Source: Neptunomonas japonica DSM 18939
GTDB lineage: Bacteria; Pseudomonadota; Gammaproteobacteria; Pseudomonadales; Balneatricaceae
Assembly: GCF_000422765.1 (NCBI RefSeq)
Contig: NZ_KE383917.1
Span: forward strand, 32,861 to 96,860
Length of the DNA: 64,000 nt
Direction: 5' to 3'
Each line of letters starts with the position of its first letter. Within the stretch, counting starts at the first letter, position 1. The notes below the pieces were generated by a model. The model saw only the letters and a list, made by a program, of their open reading frames with translations. It was not told the origin of the DNA and searched no databases. Both the position numbers and the translations under genes were made by a program. Below are positions 37,459-46,120 of the stretch, one piece after another.

Positions 37459-39636
37459 CTAGTTAAGCAGACCTTCTCGCTGAGCCTTCTGATAAAGGAA
37501 GCCTGCCGCTAAACGAAGCGAGTTCAATAGTACTTTACGATTTTGTAGACCGATATCATCTATTATTTGTTGTTCACTTTTTTGTTGAATAACGCGCTCT
37601 TCGAGCAAGTATTTGATCTGCTTACCTGTTGAATCGATATCCCAAAGATATCGATATCGCTCTGCCAACCGAGCAAAAATGTAAGCACTGCTTTCATAAG
37701 CGCGATAATGAAATGCAAAACCGGATAAGTCATACCACTCTTCATGCTCTAAGCGGGCAAACTCAACAAGCATGGGGCGCTGAACGCGAGCTAAAATATT
37801 GTTATCTAATGCCTGAAGCCACTCGCCTTGCAAATACAGAAAGCGTTTTTGAAATTCACTTTGCCATCCACATATCGCCTTATTAGCATCAGCCGATAAC
37901 CCCTTAAGCACAAGGGTTGCATAAGAACCACTAACAGGATCACACTGCGTCCCAACTCTAGTAACTTGATATCCTTCAGCTTGCCAAAAATCAAGCAGAG
38001 GCGCTGTTGCGGCAAACGACGCCCCAATCATATGGTATTGGCTGTTTTCTATCGAGTGCTCAACTGCATGCAATAAACCAGCAGCTATACCGCTGCGCCG
38101 ATATTGATCACGTACAGCAATACGCACAACTCGCAGCACAGTGAACTCAGTCGCATTTAAATAGCCCTCCTGAGCAACCAGCAATTGGGGGATTAAATGC
38201 CCTCGAGGCCTGCGCCGCCCTTCCCATATATGCTGTACAAGCTCTCCTTCAAGCCCTCCCTCCTTGGCGACAAGGCAAGCCCCAACAATGCCCTCAACTG
38301 TTTCAGCAATCCAGATTTGTAAATTAGGACTATCCAGCATGATTCTTAGGTCGCCTGGAGTTGTCCGGTAATGCGCGTTGATCATTAAACCAAACAAAGC
38401 TCGTAGCTGGTCTGGATTATCAACAAGCCATTTAGAATCAACACAGCGATACTGAACTACTGGACGGCTTTGCTTCACTGTTTTTTCTGGTATTTTACGA
38501 TTCAAATAACCCGTATCTAAAAGCAGAAGCTTGTTAATAAAAGGTTCTAACGGATCGTGCTCAGACCAACGAATTGGCTTCTCAAGTGAAAAACAATGCA
38601 GCGCTTTAGCTCGGCGCTTCAGAATAGATAAAAACCGCAGAACAAACCCTTGCCCGGTGCCTTCATAACCTTGAGTCGTCGTGGCGAATACTATTTTTGA
38701 GTACTTCTCTAAAAAGCCAGTTAATAGATTTACTGGAATTCCGGCAGCTTCATCCACTAACAAAATATCAGCATCATTGTGCTCACAACAAGCATCCACA
38801 GGTTGCTGGAATGTTAAATGCATTTGCTGTTTTTCTTCAATAACTTGATAACGCGTCCGATGAAAGCCCTCAGCGGCCGATGCATGTTGAAACAAGCTAT
38901 CAAGCGCATCAGCAGAAGGCGCTGTCACAACCACATTACGCCCTTGACCCAACAAATGACACGCTATGATCCCCAGCGCAGCAGACTTGCCCCTACCTCT
39001 TGCTGCAGTTAAAACACAACACTGCGGCCCAGACAGAGCAAAATACTGAGTAACTTGATCAACAACCTTATGTTGATCAAATAGCCCCACGTCAGCTGAA
39101 ACATGAGGTAAGGAAGACGGTAACGGTGACAATAAACCACCGGCTTGATCAAAACGCGACAGGAAACGCTCTTCATTAAAACAACGCTTCATATGCTCAA
39201 GAAAGTAATTACCCACCTGTAAACTTGTATAGGGTTCAACACGTAATCGTTGCTTCTCGGGATCATCAAAAAAACTAGCTAATTCAGGAGGTGGGCTCAA
39301 AAAAACGAATAGCCCGCCACCTTTCAGCAAACCCGAAATCTGGCCTAACGTATCAGGATTAATACCACTAAAACCATCATAGATCAGTAGGTCTACTTCC
39401 TGGCCTAATAAACGATGTGCTTGATGAATAGGGCAAGTAACCTGCCCTTCCCACTCGCGAGATGAAATAACAATACAGCGCAGAGAATCATTGCTTTGAA
39501 TATAGGTAAGAGCTTGTTCAGCTGTCCATTCGGGAGAGCCTGTTAACCAACAGGGGTAACGAATATTTCCTTGCTCTGCCTGAAACATCAACCGAGCAAG
39601 AAGCGTTTGAACACTATTCGGTGCTGAGCAAGACAT
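37459..39636 (-). CDS. tmcA: tRNA(Met) cytidine acetyltransferase
   Basis: TmcA makes N4-acetylcytidine at the wobble base of elongator tRNA-Met using acetyl-CoA and ATP. Domains in order are the DUF1726 N-terminal region, an RNA-helicase-like ATPase with Walker A AARGRGKS (211-218) and Walker B ILLVDEAAGIP, and a GNAT acetyltransferase (VVRIAVRDQYRRSGIAAGLL). The 725-residue length is close to that of other TmcA proteins. ATG at 39636 is preferred to TTG at 39645; neither has a strong SD, suggesting translation coupled to the upstream GGDEF gene, whose stop is 5 bp away. Confidence 0.94.
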   Translation of the reverse strand: MSCSAPNSVQTLLARLMFQAEQGNIRYPCWLTGSPEWTAEQALTYIQSNDSLRCIVISSREWEGQVTCPIHQAHRLLGQEVDLLIYDGFSGINPDTLGQISGLLKGGGLFVFLSPPPELASFFDDPEKQRLRVEPYTSLQVGNYFLEHMKRCFNEERFLSRFDQAGGLLSPLPSSLPHVSADVGLFDQHKVVDQVTQYFALSGPQCCVLTAARGRGKSAALGIIACHLLGQGRNVVVTAPSADALDSLFQHASAAEGFHRTRYQVIEEKQQMHLTFQQPVDACCEHNDADILLVDEAAGIPVNLLTGFLEKYSKIVFATTTQGYEGTGQGFVLRFLSILKRRAKALHCFSLEKPIRWSEHDPLEPFINKLLLLDTGYLNRKIPEKTVKQSRPVVQYRCVDSKWLVDNPDQLRALFGLMINAHYRTTPGDLRIMLDSPNLQIWIAETVEGIVGACLVAKEGGLEGELVQHIWEGRRRPRGHLIPQLLVAQEGYLNATEFTVLRVVRIAVRDQYRRSGIAAGLLHAVEHSIENSQYHMIGASFAATAPLLDFWQAEGYQVTRVGTQCDPVSGSYATLVLKGLSADANKAICGWQSEFQKRFLYLQGEWLQALDNNILARVQRPMLVEFARLEHEEWYDLSGFAFHYRAYESSAYIFARLAERYRYLWDIDSTGKQIKYLLEERVIQQKSEQQIIDDIGLQNRKVLLNSLRLAAGFLYQKAQREGLLN

Positions 39637-39641
39637 ATAGA

Positions 39642-40421
39642 TCAATAAGAATAAGTTACTGAAGGATTAACATGCTGCTCTGCATCTGAGCACACCTGAT
39701 TTCCACCGCGGGTTTTGGCATTAATCAATAGCTGTTGAACGCAAGCTGTTGCTGTTTCGCAGTTTAAATCAGATGTTGGTTGAAACGTGCATAAGCCAAT
39801 ACTCACCGGGTGCTTAATGTCTAACTGCTGAAGTCCTTTCAAGCATCGGTCAGCTAGCTGTAAAACTAACTCATTCGTAGCCGGTAAGATAAGACCAAAG
39901 GTCGTTGCATCCACTTTCGCTACCATATCGCCTGGGCGGCAAACCGCATGAATAAGATTTTGTGCCACTTTAACGGCATCCTGCTCTTCCAGCTCCTCTA
40001 TATCAAAGCCGACATACATTAATGTCAAGGGAGTGAACTCTCTTACACTGCGACGACACTCTATATCAACTCTCACTCCAAACTCATGAGGATCAGGTAG
40101 GCCTGTTACTAAATCTTTTCCGCTACTAATAAGATCAAGACGCACCTGAAGCTCTTTATACTTCTTTAAAAACCTTATTAATAGAAAAACTAAAACACCA
40201 GAAGCCGCTGATAGTCCCCAAAAAATCCACAACAAAGATTGAGACGATACTAATGCCAGCTGGAGAGTTAGCACTGCCAATAAAAGACAAACCATAATAC
40301 ATACTGCTAGCACCAATGGCTTGATTACACCGTTTTGGCTTTTTGGCGCGTGGGCGTCAATTTCATGAAGCTGTAAATTTTGCACTTTTGGCAATTCAGT
40401 TCCCGTTATTTTGCAATTCAA
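39642..40421 (-). CDS. Two-helix membrane protein with degenerate GGDEF domain
   Basis: A 259-residue protein with membrane helices at about 34-58 and 63-85, then a GGDEF-like domain from about 103 (DLVTGLPDPHEFGVRVD). The signature is DATTF at 171-175 instead of GGDEF, so it should not make c-di-GMP and may bind nucleotide or protein instead. The start is TTG at 40421 with no good SD and no earlier ATG, so the true start is uncertain. It lies directly before tmcA in a likely shared transcript. Confidence 0.8.
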   Translation of the reverse strand: MNCKITGTELPKVQNLQLHEIDAHAPKSQNGVIKPLVLAVCIMVCLLLAVLTLQLALVSSQSLLWIFWGLSAASGVLVFLLIRFLKKYKELQVRLDLISSGKDLVTGLPDPHEFGVRVDIECRRSVREFTPLTLMYVGFDIEELEEQDAVKVAQNLIHAVCRPGDMVAKVDATTFGLILPATNELVLQLADRCLKGLQQLDIKHPVSIGLCTFQPTSDLNCETATACVQQLLINAKTRGGNQVCSDAEQHVNPSVTYSY

Positions 40422-40473
40422 TATAGGCCAAGTATAACGCAGATACCCTTACTTCATAACTAGTGCTAAATGC

Positions 40474-41079
40474 TTATTGTCCCCAACGGTTATGAGACTG
40501 GTGCAAATATGCTAACTCTTCTGCTGTCGACTCTCGCCCCAATACTTGATTGCGGTGTGGAAAGCGGCCAAAACGAATAATCATATCCCGATGTTGTGAT
40601 GCAAAATCAATGGCAAAATCAACTCTGTGGCGCTCCTTTAGCGGCACCTCAGTCAATAAGTTTTCTAACCGGCTAATGCATAAATCCTGATCTTGTAATG
40701 ATTCGCTATGCTCCAATGGCATATAGAAGAACATGCGCTCAGAAAACTCTAATGCATCATCATGCCCACAACTAAGGCTCTCAAGAACAATATCCCTAGT
40801 AATATGATCTCCTTTAAAAGCTTCCGCCATGCCCCGATACATATTACGTGTAAATTGATCAAGCAAGATGACTAACGCAAGCCTCCCCCTTGGAGTGCCT
40901 TTCCAACTATCTAACTCACCCCGTAATGCAGCATTAACTTTGGCACCAAAGAGTTTGTCAATTTCTCTATCAAGCTCAGCGCCACCTTGCCACCAAATGG
41001 ACTCCCTATTCATTAGAGGGAATCCATTTTCAAGATCGCCAAACCAAAACTGTAACACCTCATCAATGTCGACTCTCAT
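40474..41079 (-). CDS. DUF924 family protein
   Basis: A 201-residue soluble protein with the DUF924 pattern VLQFWFGD at the start, WWQGG, LVILLDQFTRNMYRG, FFYMPLEHSES and FGRFPHRNQVLGRES. The domain is helical and TPR-like; no function is established. It is leftward and about 50 bp upstream of the GGDEF gene, so may lead that transcript. Confidence 0.9.
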   Translation of the reverse strand: MRVDIDEVLQFWFGDLENGFPLMNRESIWWQGGAELDREIDKLFGAKVNAALRGELDSWKGTPRGRLALVILLDQFTRNMYRGMAEAFKGDHITRDIVLESLSCGHDDALEFSERMFFYMPLEHSESLQDQDLCISRLENLLTEVPLKERHRVDFAIDFASQHRDMIIRFGRFPHRNQVLGRESTAEELAYLHQSHNRWGQ

Positions 41080-41321
41080 GCCCCTTCTCCGATGAAAAAC
41101 GATTAATAGCGTATAGGTTTTTCAAAATAAGCTTTTGCCAAATAAAAAGTACATTGCTAAGCAAAATATACATGCACTTATGTTATATGTTTACCTTAAT
41201 AAGGTTTCATCAACAATACAGCTAAAATAACTATTCTGTGTTGCCACCCTTTATTCAAGACCGAAACTGATTTAGAGTCATGTAATACAATGGATTTTTA
41301 CATCTATGAGGAATAGGAAAA

Positions 41322-42164
41322 ATGACTCGTACAGTACTAGTTTTAGTTCTTTTAGGTCTCATCATAGCAGGCTATTTCTATTTACCTCCTACAGTACCAA
41401 GTGCGACCGATAACGCCTTAAATACTGAAACGCAATCAGCACAAAATGCCAATCCAAGTAAAACCGTCAGTAGCAAAGAACGTTCTCAAGCACTCACTCA
41501 TATTAAAAAAATCACCAACCATTCTGAGAAAACAATTGATGCCTCAACAGCCAGTCATTTTGTCACAGAGGATCAATTAATTAAGCTACCAGATACAGCA
41601 GACGCTCGCCTTTTAGTTAAAAAAAGTGGTGACATCAGTAACAACAAAACGGCACAAACTTTTGGCGTTAGCATCCCTGTATTCAATCCAAAAAATAATA
41701 CGTTGACTGACAAAGAGCAGCCAACATCTATAACTGATACAACACCCATTGGTACTCAGATTAAATTAAAAGAGCTTTTGGACCAATCAGATAGCAATGG
41801 AAAAAAAGTGTTTTATATACACGCAGTTAATCAAAAAGACGAGCAAGGCATTTGGGGTATCATGCAAAATGGGTTAACAGAAACGTTTGCTAAAGGGATT
41901 ACATTATCGGATAACAAAACCCTCATTCAAGCGACTATTCCAGAAGAGGCAGACGAGACCCTAACAAATAAGAAGAGTTCTTTTCTTGGCAAATTACTTC
42001 ATGAGAAAGTAGCGACTACTCACATCTATAATTTCCAGCAAGGCCTACTTGGGCAGAACCCAGATTTGATTACGCCAGGGCAACAATTGATTATTGTGAC
42101 CTTTACTGAAGATGAGCTACTTAATGTGTATAAACACTATAGCCAACAAGGCCAATCAGAATGA
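41322..42164 (+). CDS. Membrane-anchored unknown protein with a LysM-like C-terminus
   Basis: A 280-residue protein with one N-terminal membrane helix (about 4-21) and a low-complexity polar linker rich in Thr, Asn and Lys. Its end, about residues 233-262, reads IYNFQQGLLGQNPDLITPGQQL, the second half of a LysM motif, which suggests peptidoglycan contact in the periplasm. The remainder is unrecognised. It overlaps the following GST gene by 4 nt (ATGA). Confidence 0.78.
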   Translation: MTRTVLVLVLLGLIIAGYFYLPPTVPSATDNALNTETQSAQNANPSKTVSSKERSQALTHIKKITNHSEKTIDASTASHFVTEDQLIKLPDTADARLLVKKSGDISNNKTAQTFGVSIPVFNPKNNTLTDKEQPTSITDTTPIGTQIKLKELLDQSDSNGKKVFYIHAVNQKDEQGIWGIMQNGLTETFAKGITLSDNKTLIQATIPEEADETLTNKKSSFLGKLLHEKVATTHIYNFQQGLLGQNPDLITPGQQLIIVTFTEDELLNVYKHYSQQGQSE

Positions 42165-42784
42165 TCGACCTATATACCTGGGGAACACCTAACGGCAGAA
42201 AAGTCTCGATTATGCTTGAAGCCATCGGTGCCAAGTATCAAACTTTCACTGTTAATATTTTGAAAGATGAGCAGTTCTTACCTGATTTTATTAAAATCAG
42301 CCCTAACAATAAGATCCCTGCCATTGTCGATTCAGAAGGCCCGAACGGCAAGCATATATCGCTTTTCGAAACGGGAGCAATCCTAATTTATCTAGGTGAA
42401 AAATCTGGAAAATTCATCCCCACAGAACTCATCAAACGATACGAGATGATGGAGTGGCTAATGTGGCAAATGGGCGGGTTTGGCCCCTTTCTTGGCCAAG
42501 CACACCACTTTAATCGCTTTGCCCCAGAAGAAGTGCCTTATGCTCTAGAGCGTTACAACAACGAAGCACAAAGATTATGGAGCGTACTCGATAAGCGCTT
42601 ATGTAACAGAGAGTATGTCGTTGACCAACTGAGCATCGCTGATTTTGCAATTTACCCTTGGGCAGCACGTTATGCATGGCAAAAAATCGCTCTAGAAGAT
42701 TACCCTAATGTAAAGAACTGGATGCAAAGAATGTTAACATTAGAGGCTGTTCAAAAAGGAATGATGATTCCTGATAATAATTAA
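42161..42784 (+). CDS. Glutathione S-transferase family protein (YfcG/YghU-like)
   Basis: A 207-residue GST with an N-terminal thioredoxin fold beginning IDLYTWGTPNGRKVSIMLEA, the cis-proline NNKIPAIVD and the ETGAILIYLGEKSG glutathione site, then a helical C-terminal domain. The TPNGRKV pattern is that of Nu-class YfcG-like enzymes, which have disulfide reductase activity. It is coupled to the LysM-like gene by a 4-nt overlap and followed 15 bp later by the DUF188 gene. Confidence 0.9.
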   Translation: MIDLYTWGTPNGRKVSIMLEAIGAKYQTFTVNILKDEQFLPDFIKISPNNKIPAIVDSEGPNGKHISLFETGAILIYLGEKSGKFIPTELIKRYEMMEWLMWQMGGFGPFLGQAHHFNRFAPEEVPYALERYNNEAQRLWSVLDKRLCNREYVVDQLSIADFAIYPWAARYAWQKIALEDYPNVKNWMQRMLTLEAVQKGMMIPDNN

Positions 42785-42799
42785 ATTAGCGGAGTAATT

Positions 42800-43246
42800 A
42801 TGCACATTTGGGTTGATGCAGACGCTTGCCCACGCGTCATTAAAGATATTCTATTTAGAGCTGCAGAACGTACTAATACAACAATGACATTGGTGGCGAA
42901 CCAACTCATTAGTACTCCTCCCTCACCATTGATTAATGCTATTCGTGTACCTGCAGGCTTTGATGTGGCCGATAACTACATTGTGCAAAAGCTATCGGCA
43001 GGCGATTTAGTTATTACCGCCGACATCCCCTTGGCTGCAGAAGTAGTTGAGAATAAAGGTATAGCCTTAAACCCACGAGGGGAGCTCTATACATTAGAAA
43101 ATATTCGACAACTGCTTTCCATGCGTGACTTTATGGACACATTACGTAACACCGGCGTTGAAACAGGTGGACCGAAGTCATTTAATGAGCAGGATCGTAG
43201 AACATTTGCTAATCAGCTAGATAGCTTACTCGCTAAAGCACGATAA
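42800..43246 (+). CDS. YaiI/YqxD (DUF188) family protein
   Basis: A 148-residue protein with the family start [17 protein letters not shown] and later motifs [24 protein letters not shown] and [18 protein letters not shown]. The fold is related to PIN/NYN-type nucleases, but biochemical function is not established. It is the last of three closely spaced genes (42161, 42800 following 41322), with GCGGAG before its ATG. Confidence 0.92.
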   Translation: MHIWVDADACPRVIKDILFRAAERTNTTMTLVANQLISTPPSPLINAIRVPAGFDVADNYIVQKLSAGDLVITADIPLAAEVVENKGIALNPRGELYTLENIRQLLSMRDFMDTLRNTGVETGGPKSFNEQDRRTFANQLDSLLAKAR

Positions 43247-43280
43247 GATACTACCCTGTTAAGGCCTTAGAGCACGAGAA

Positions 43281-43856
43281 TTACTCAACATTGCCTAAAA
43301 CGTAAGTCTCCCCTGCGCTATTAATCACCACCTGTGTAACACCATCGCGTTGCTCCTCATGAGCCTTTTCAACAAGAGTATAGAAAACTGATCGTGTGAT
43401 CAGGCCTTCCATACCAAATCTCACATAGAGATAAGGAGACGGCTCTCCAGTTATAGGATCTGTCTCCACTCGAATCGGGTTATCAGCACTGGCTATAACT
43501 CTATCTCCTGTAAGGCTTATAAAGCATAATGCCTCACCAAGTTCATGGGCGACTGTCTCTACATGAATAAAGTGAAAAGGCACATCATCAACTTGAATGC
43601 CGATTTTTTCGACAGGCGTTTTAAGATAATAAGCTTCATCTTCTTTCCATAAAACAGTCGAAAATAGTTTAACCATCGCAGGACGACCAATTGGCGAGCC
43701 GTTATACAGCCACTGGCCATCTCGTAAAATACGCATATCTATATCGCCACAAAAATCTGGATGCCACTTATCCACTGGTGGCACTCCCTTGCCCGATGCT
43801 TTATCAATTTGCCGACTGACTTCTGCAAAGTCAAAAGTTGGTTTGGTTACGTCCAT
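43281..43856 (-). CDS. DUF1285 family protein
   Basis: A 191-residue soluble protein with the DUF1285 pattern PPVDKWHPDFCGDIDMRI, DGQWLYNGSPIGRPAMVKLFS and FHVETVAHE-like elements. Family function is unknown. It is leftward, divergent from the MTHFR-like gene, and convergent with the DUF188 gene. Confidence 0.9.
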   Translation of the reverse strand: MDVTKPTFDFAEVSRQIDKASGKGVPPVDKWHPDFCGDIDMRILRDGQWLYNGSPIGRPAMVKLFSTVLWKEDEAYYLKTPVEKIGIQVDDVPFHFIHVETVAHELGEALCFISLTGDRVIASADNPIRVETDPITGEPSPYLYVRFGMEGLITRSVFYTLVEKAHEEQRDGVTQVVINSAGETYVLGNVE

Positions 43857-44014
43857 TATTCGCTATTCCTACTCAATACATATAGGCCATCATCTATCCT
43901 CCATTAAATTATCTCAACTTATATCGAAAAAATTTCATCCATTTATACAAACACATGAATCCTATTCACTGTTAAACTGGCTCCATATTAACGATTATCA
44001 AACGCTAGGCACTT

Positions 44015-44968
44015 ATGAACTCATCATTGAAAGACCGTTTCTCAGATCCACAGCGTGGCGTTTACTTTATTGGTACGACTCCACCAAGGGATAACACACC
44101 CTCTGATCAGGTTAGCGACATCGCTGATAAACTACTGGGGCGTCTTTCTGCCATCGATTTTGATGGTGTTATTGTCTATGACATACAGGATGAGAGTAGC
44201 CGAATTGATAAACCTCGCCCGTTTCCCTTTATGCAAACACATGATCCACGAGATTACTCTCGACTCATTCGTGAAAAGTCACAGCACCCTGTTATTACCT
44301 ATAAAAGCGTTTCGCAACGAGACCGACACGACTTTGAACAATGGCTAGAAGAGGCATGGAACAACTACGGGATACGCGATATTGTCATGGTAGGCAGCCC
44401 ATCTTCCGAAGGCAAGGTTCAGCTATCGCTGAATGATGCGTATGAAGCGCTCACAGAACACCAGCTAGATTATAATCTTGGCGGTGTCACTATTGCAGAA
44501 AGGCATGCGAAAAAAGGTGATGAGCATCAGAGACTATTGAAAAAGAGTGCTCAGGGGTGTTCATTTTTTGTTTCGCAGGCCGTCTATAACCCACAAGCAA
44601 CTGTTGATATGCTGAGCCGCTACGCTCGTGAATGCAAAGAACAAGGCATTACACCACAGCGAGTCATTCTGACGTTTACACCATGTGGTAGCGCTAAAAC
44701 ATTAGAGTTTATGGAGTGGCTCGGTATATCCGTACCAGAAGCAACCAGTTATCGCATTCTGGATGCACATAACCCGTTAGCAGAATCAATTCGGATCTGT
44801 CGCAGCAACTTAGAACAAATTATTGAAGCGTGTATCCCTTTAGGCATTCCTTTAGGATTAAATATTGAGAGCCTTACTAACCGGAAGGATGAGATCGATG
44901 CCGCTATTCGTCTTTTCAAACTACTCAAAGCCACACTAGATTTGAAGCTAGCAGAGAATTCACTCTAA
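44015..44968 (+). CDS. Methylenetetrahydrofolate reductase-like FAD protein
   Basis: A 317-residue TIM-barrel protein related to MetF: GVYFIGTTPPRD at the start, DESSRIDKPRPFPF, IVMVGSPSSEG and LGGVTIAERHA. It lacks the standard MetF N-terminus and does not neighbour methionine genes, so it may be a divergent paralogue rather than the main enzyme. Members of this MTHFR-like branch are found in marine gammaproteobacteria. Folate activity is inference. Confidence 0.78.
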   Translation: MNSSLKDRFSDPQRGVYFIGTTPPRDNTPSDQVSDIADKLLGRLSAIDFDGVIVYDIQDESSRIDKPRPFPFMQTHDPRDYSRLIREKSQHPVITYKSVSQRDRHDFEQWLEEAWNNYGIRDIVMVGSPSSEGKVQLSLNDAYEALTEHQLDYNLGGVTIAERHAKKGDEHQRLLKKSAQGCSFFVSQAVYNPQATVDMLSRYARECKEQGITPQRVILTFTPCGSAKTLEFMEWLGISVPEATSYRILDAHNPLAESIRICRSNLEQIIEACIPLGIPLGLNIESLTNRKDEIDAAIRLFKLLKATLDLKLAENSL

Positions 44969-44985
44969 GCTAATAGCAGAAAAAC

Positions 44986-45735
44986 TCAAGGCGTGGACTG
45001 TGCTTCTTTTAGCAGCACTTCCATTGCCTTGTAACGTTTCGGATCCCATATAATAACTTTTCTATCAAAATCGACTTCATATTTAACATTCATTAGAAAA
45101 TCCATTCCTAATAGACCGTCAAATTTTCCTCCAGGCGACTTATTATCAATCACAAAAGAGCGGATATTCTGTGCTTTAAAAGGCCCAACTTTTATTCGAT
45201 CAAACTCTATACTACTAACTTTAATAACCCCGCCACCAGCAACACGAGCATAACCAGCAGCTTCACTCATTGCATCAAGGCGCGCTAAAGCATCACGATG
45301 AAACACGGTACCACTGGCACCCGTATCCATCAGCATATGTACCTTGGCTTCCTTACCGTGATAAGTCACAGAAACAGGTATCAATATCTGATTTTTCTGT
45401 ATTTTCACTGGTGTTTCCATCTGCGCTAGCATTCTCTCAAGCCTGCGAATTTCTGAGCGCACTTTCATAGAAGCTGATGCTTTCTTGTTTTTTTCAGAGA
45501 AGTGACTTGTATTGTTAACTTCGTCAGAAGGCATCTGGAGCTGTATTTGGTTTTTATATTTTTGAGGAACCTGACTTAGACTGCCAACAAAAACGCGCTT
45601 GCCATTGTCATCTGTGTATTTATAAATTTCTGCTTGTGACTTGCCCATCATCATAAGGAGTAAAATAGCAATCATACTCAATAAAATAGCGGCCATTCTT
45701 ATTTGCTGACAGCGCCTGCATTTTTTCTTAGGCAT
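44986..45735 (-). CDS. Membrane-anchored retropepsin-like aspartic protease with DUF4124 region
   Basis: A 249-residue protein with an N-terminal membrane helix (about 14-31), a DUF4124-like region (AEIYKYTDDNGKRVF, about 35-50), a short coiled coil and a retroviral-type single-domain aspartic protease with catalytic D137 in LMDTGASGT and a second conserved strand LLGMDFL. Such clan AA proteases act as dimers in the periplasm. It is last in a dgt-yciH-protease leftward group, starting directly at the yciH stop. Confidence 0.88.
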   Translation of the reverse strand: MPKKKCRRCQQIRMAAILLSMIAILLLMMMGKSQAEIYKYTDDNGKRVFVGSLSQVPQKYKNQIQLQMPSDEVNNTSHFSEKNKKASASMKVRSEIRRLERMLAQMETPVKIQKNQILIPVSVTYHGKEAKVHMLMDTGASGTVFHRDALARLDAMSEAAGYARVAGGGVIKVSSIEFDRIKVGPFKAQNIRSFVIDNKSPGGKFDGLLGMDFLMNVKYEVDFDRKVIIWDPKRYKAMEVLLKEAQSTP

Positions 45736-46110
45736 TTAACCTCCGGCAAGTTTCACTGTGTAATTGAGCTGTTCAAGTAGAGACTTGATACTCTCTCGGT
45801 GATCGCCCTGAATTTCGATAATACCACCCTTCAATGCTCCACCTGTTCCACAATGCTGCTTGAGACGCTTCGTGAGCTTTTTCAGTTCAGCATCAACTAA
45901 CGGAACACCTGATATCGTTGTTACACCTTTGCCTTTTCGTCCTGATGTTTCTCGCCTAATACGAACAACACCATCTAAAGAAGCAATACGATCAGTATCG
46001 GTATTTTCTTGGCAACAGCATGCATCTTTAGGCTTTCTGCAATTCGGGCAAACATCCCCCGCTTCAGTTGAGTAAACCAGTCGACTTAGTTGATTTTGTA
46101 ATGAGGCCAT
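45736..46110 (-). CDS. yciH: SUI1/eIF1-family translation factor YciH
   Basis: A 124-residue protein with an N-terminal zinc-like CPNCRKPKDACCC and a C-terminal SUI1 domain (KGVTTISGVPL, LKQHCGTGGALKGGIIEIQGDH). YciH resembles eIF1 and affects start-site discrimination and stress translation in E. coli. It sits between dgt and the protease in one leftward run with 10 and 0 bp spacers. Confidence 0.94.
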   Translation of the reverse strand: MASLQNQLSRLVYSTEAGDVCPNCRKPKDACCCQENTDTDRIASLDGVVRIRRETSGRKGKGVTTISGVPLVDAELKKLTKRLKQHCGTGGALKGGIIEIQGDHRESIKSLLEQLNYTVKLAGG

Positions 46111-46120
46111 ATTTTCGGTC

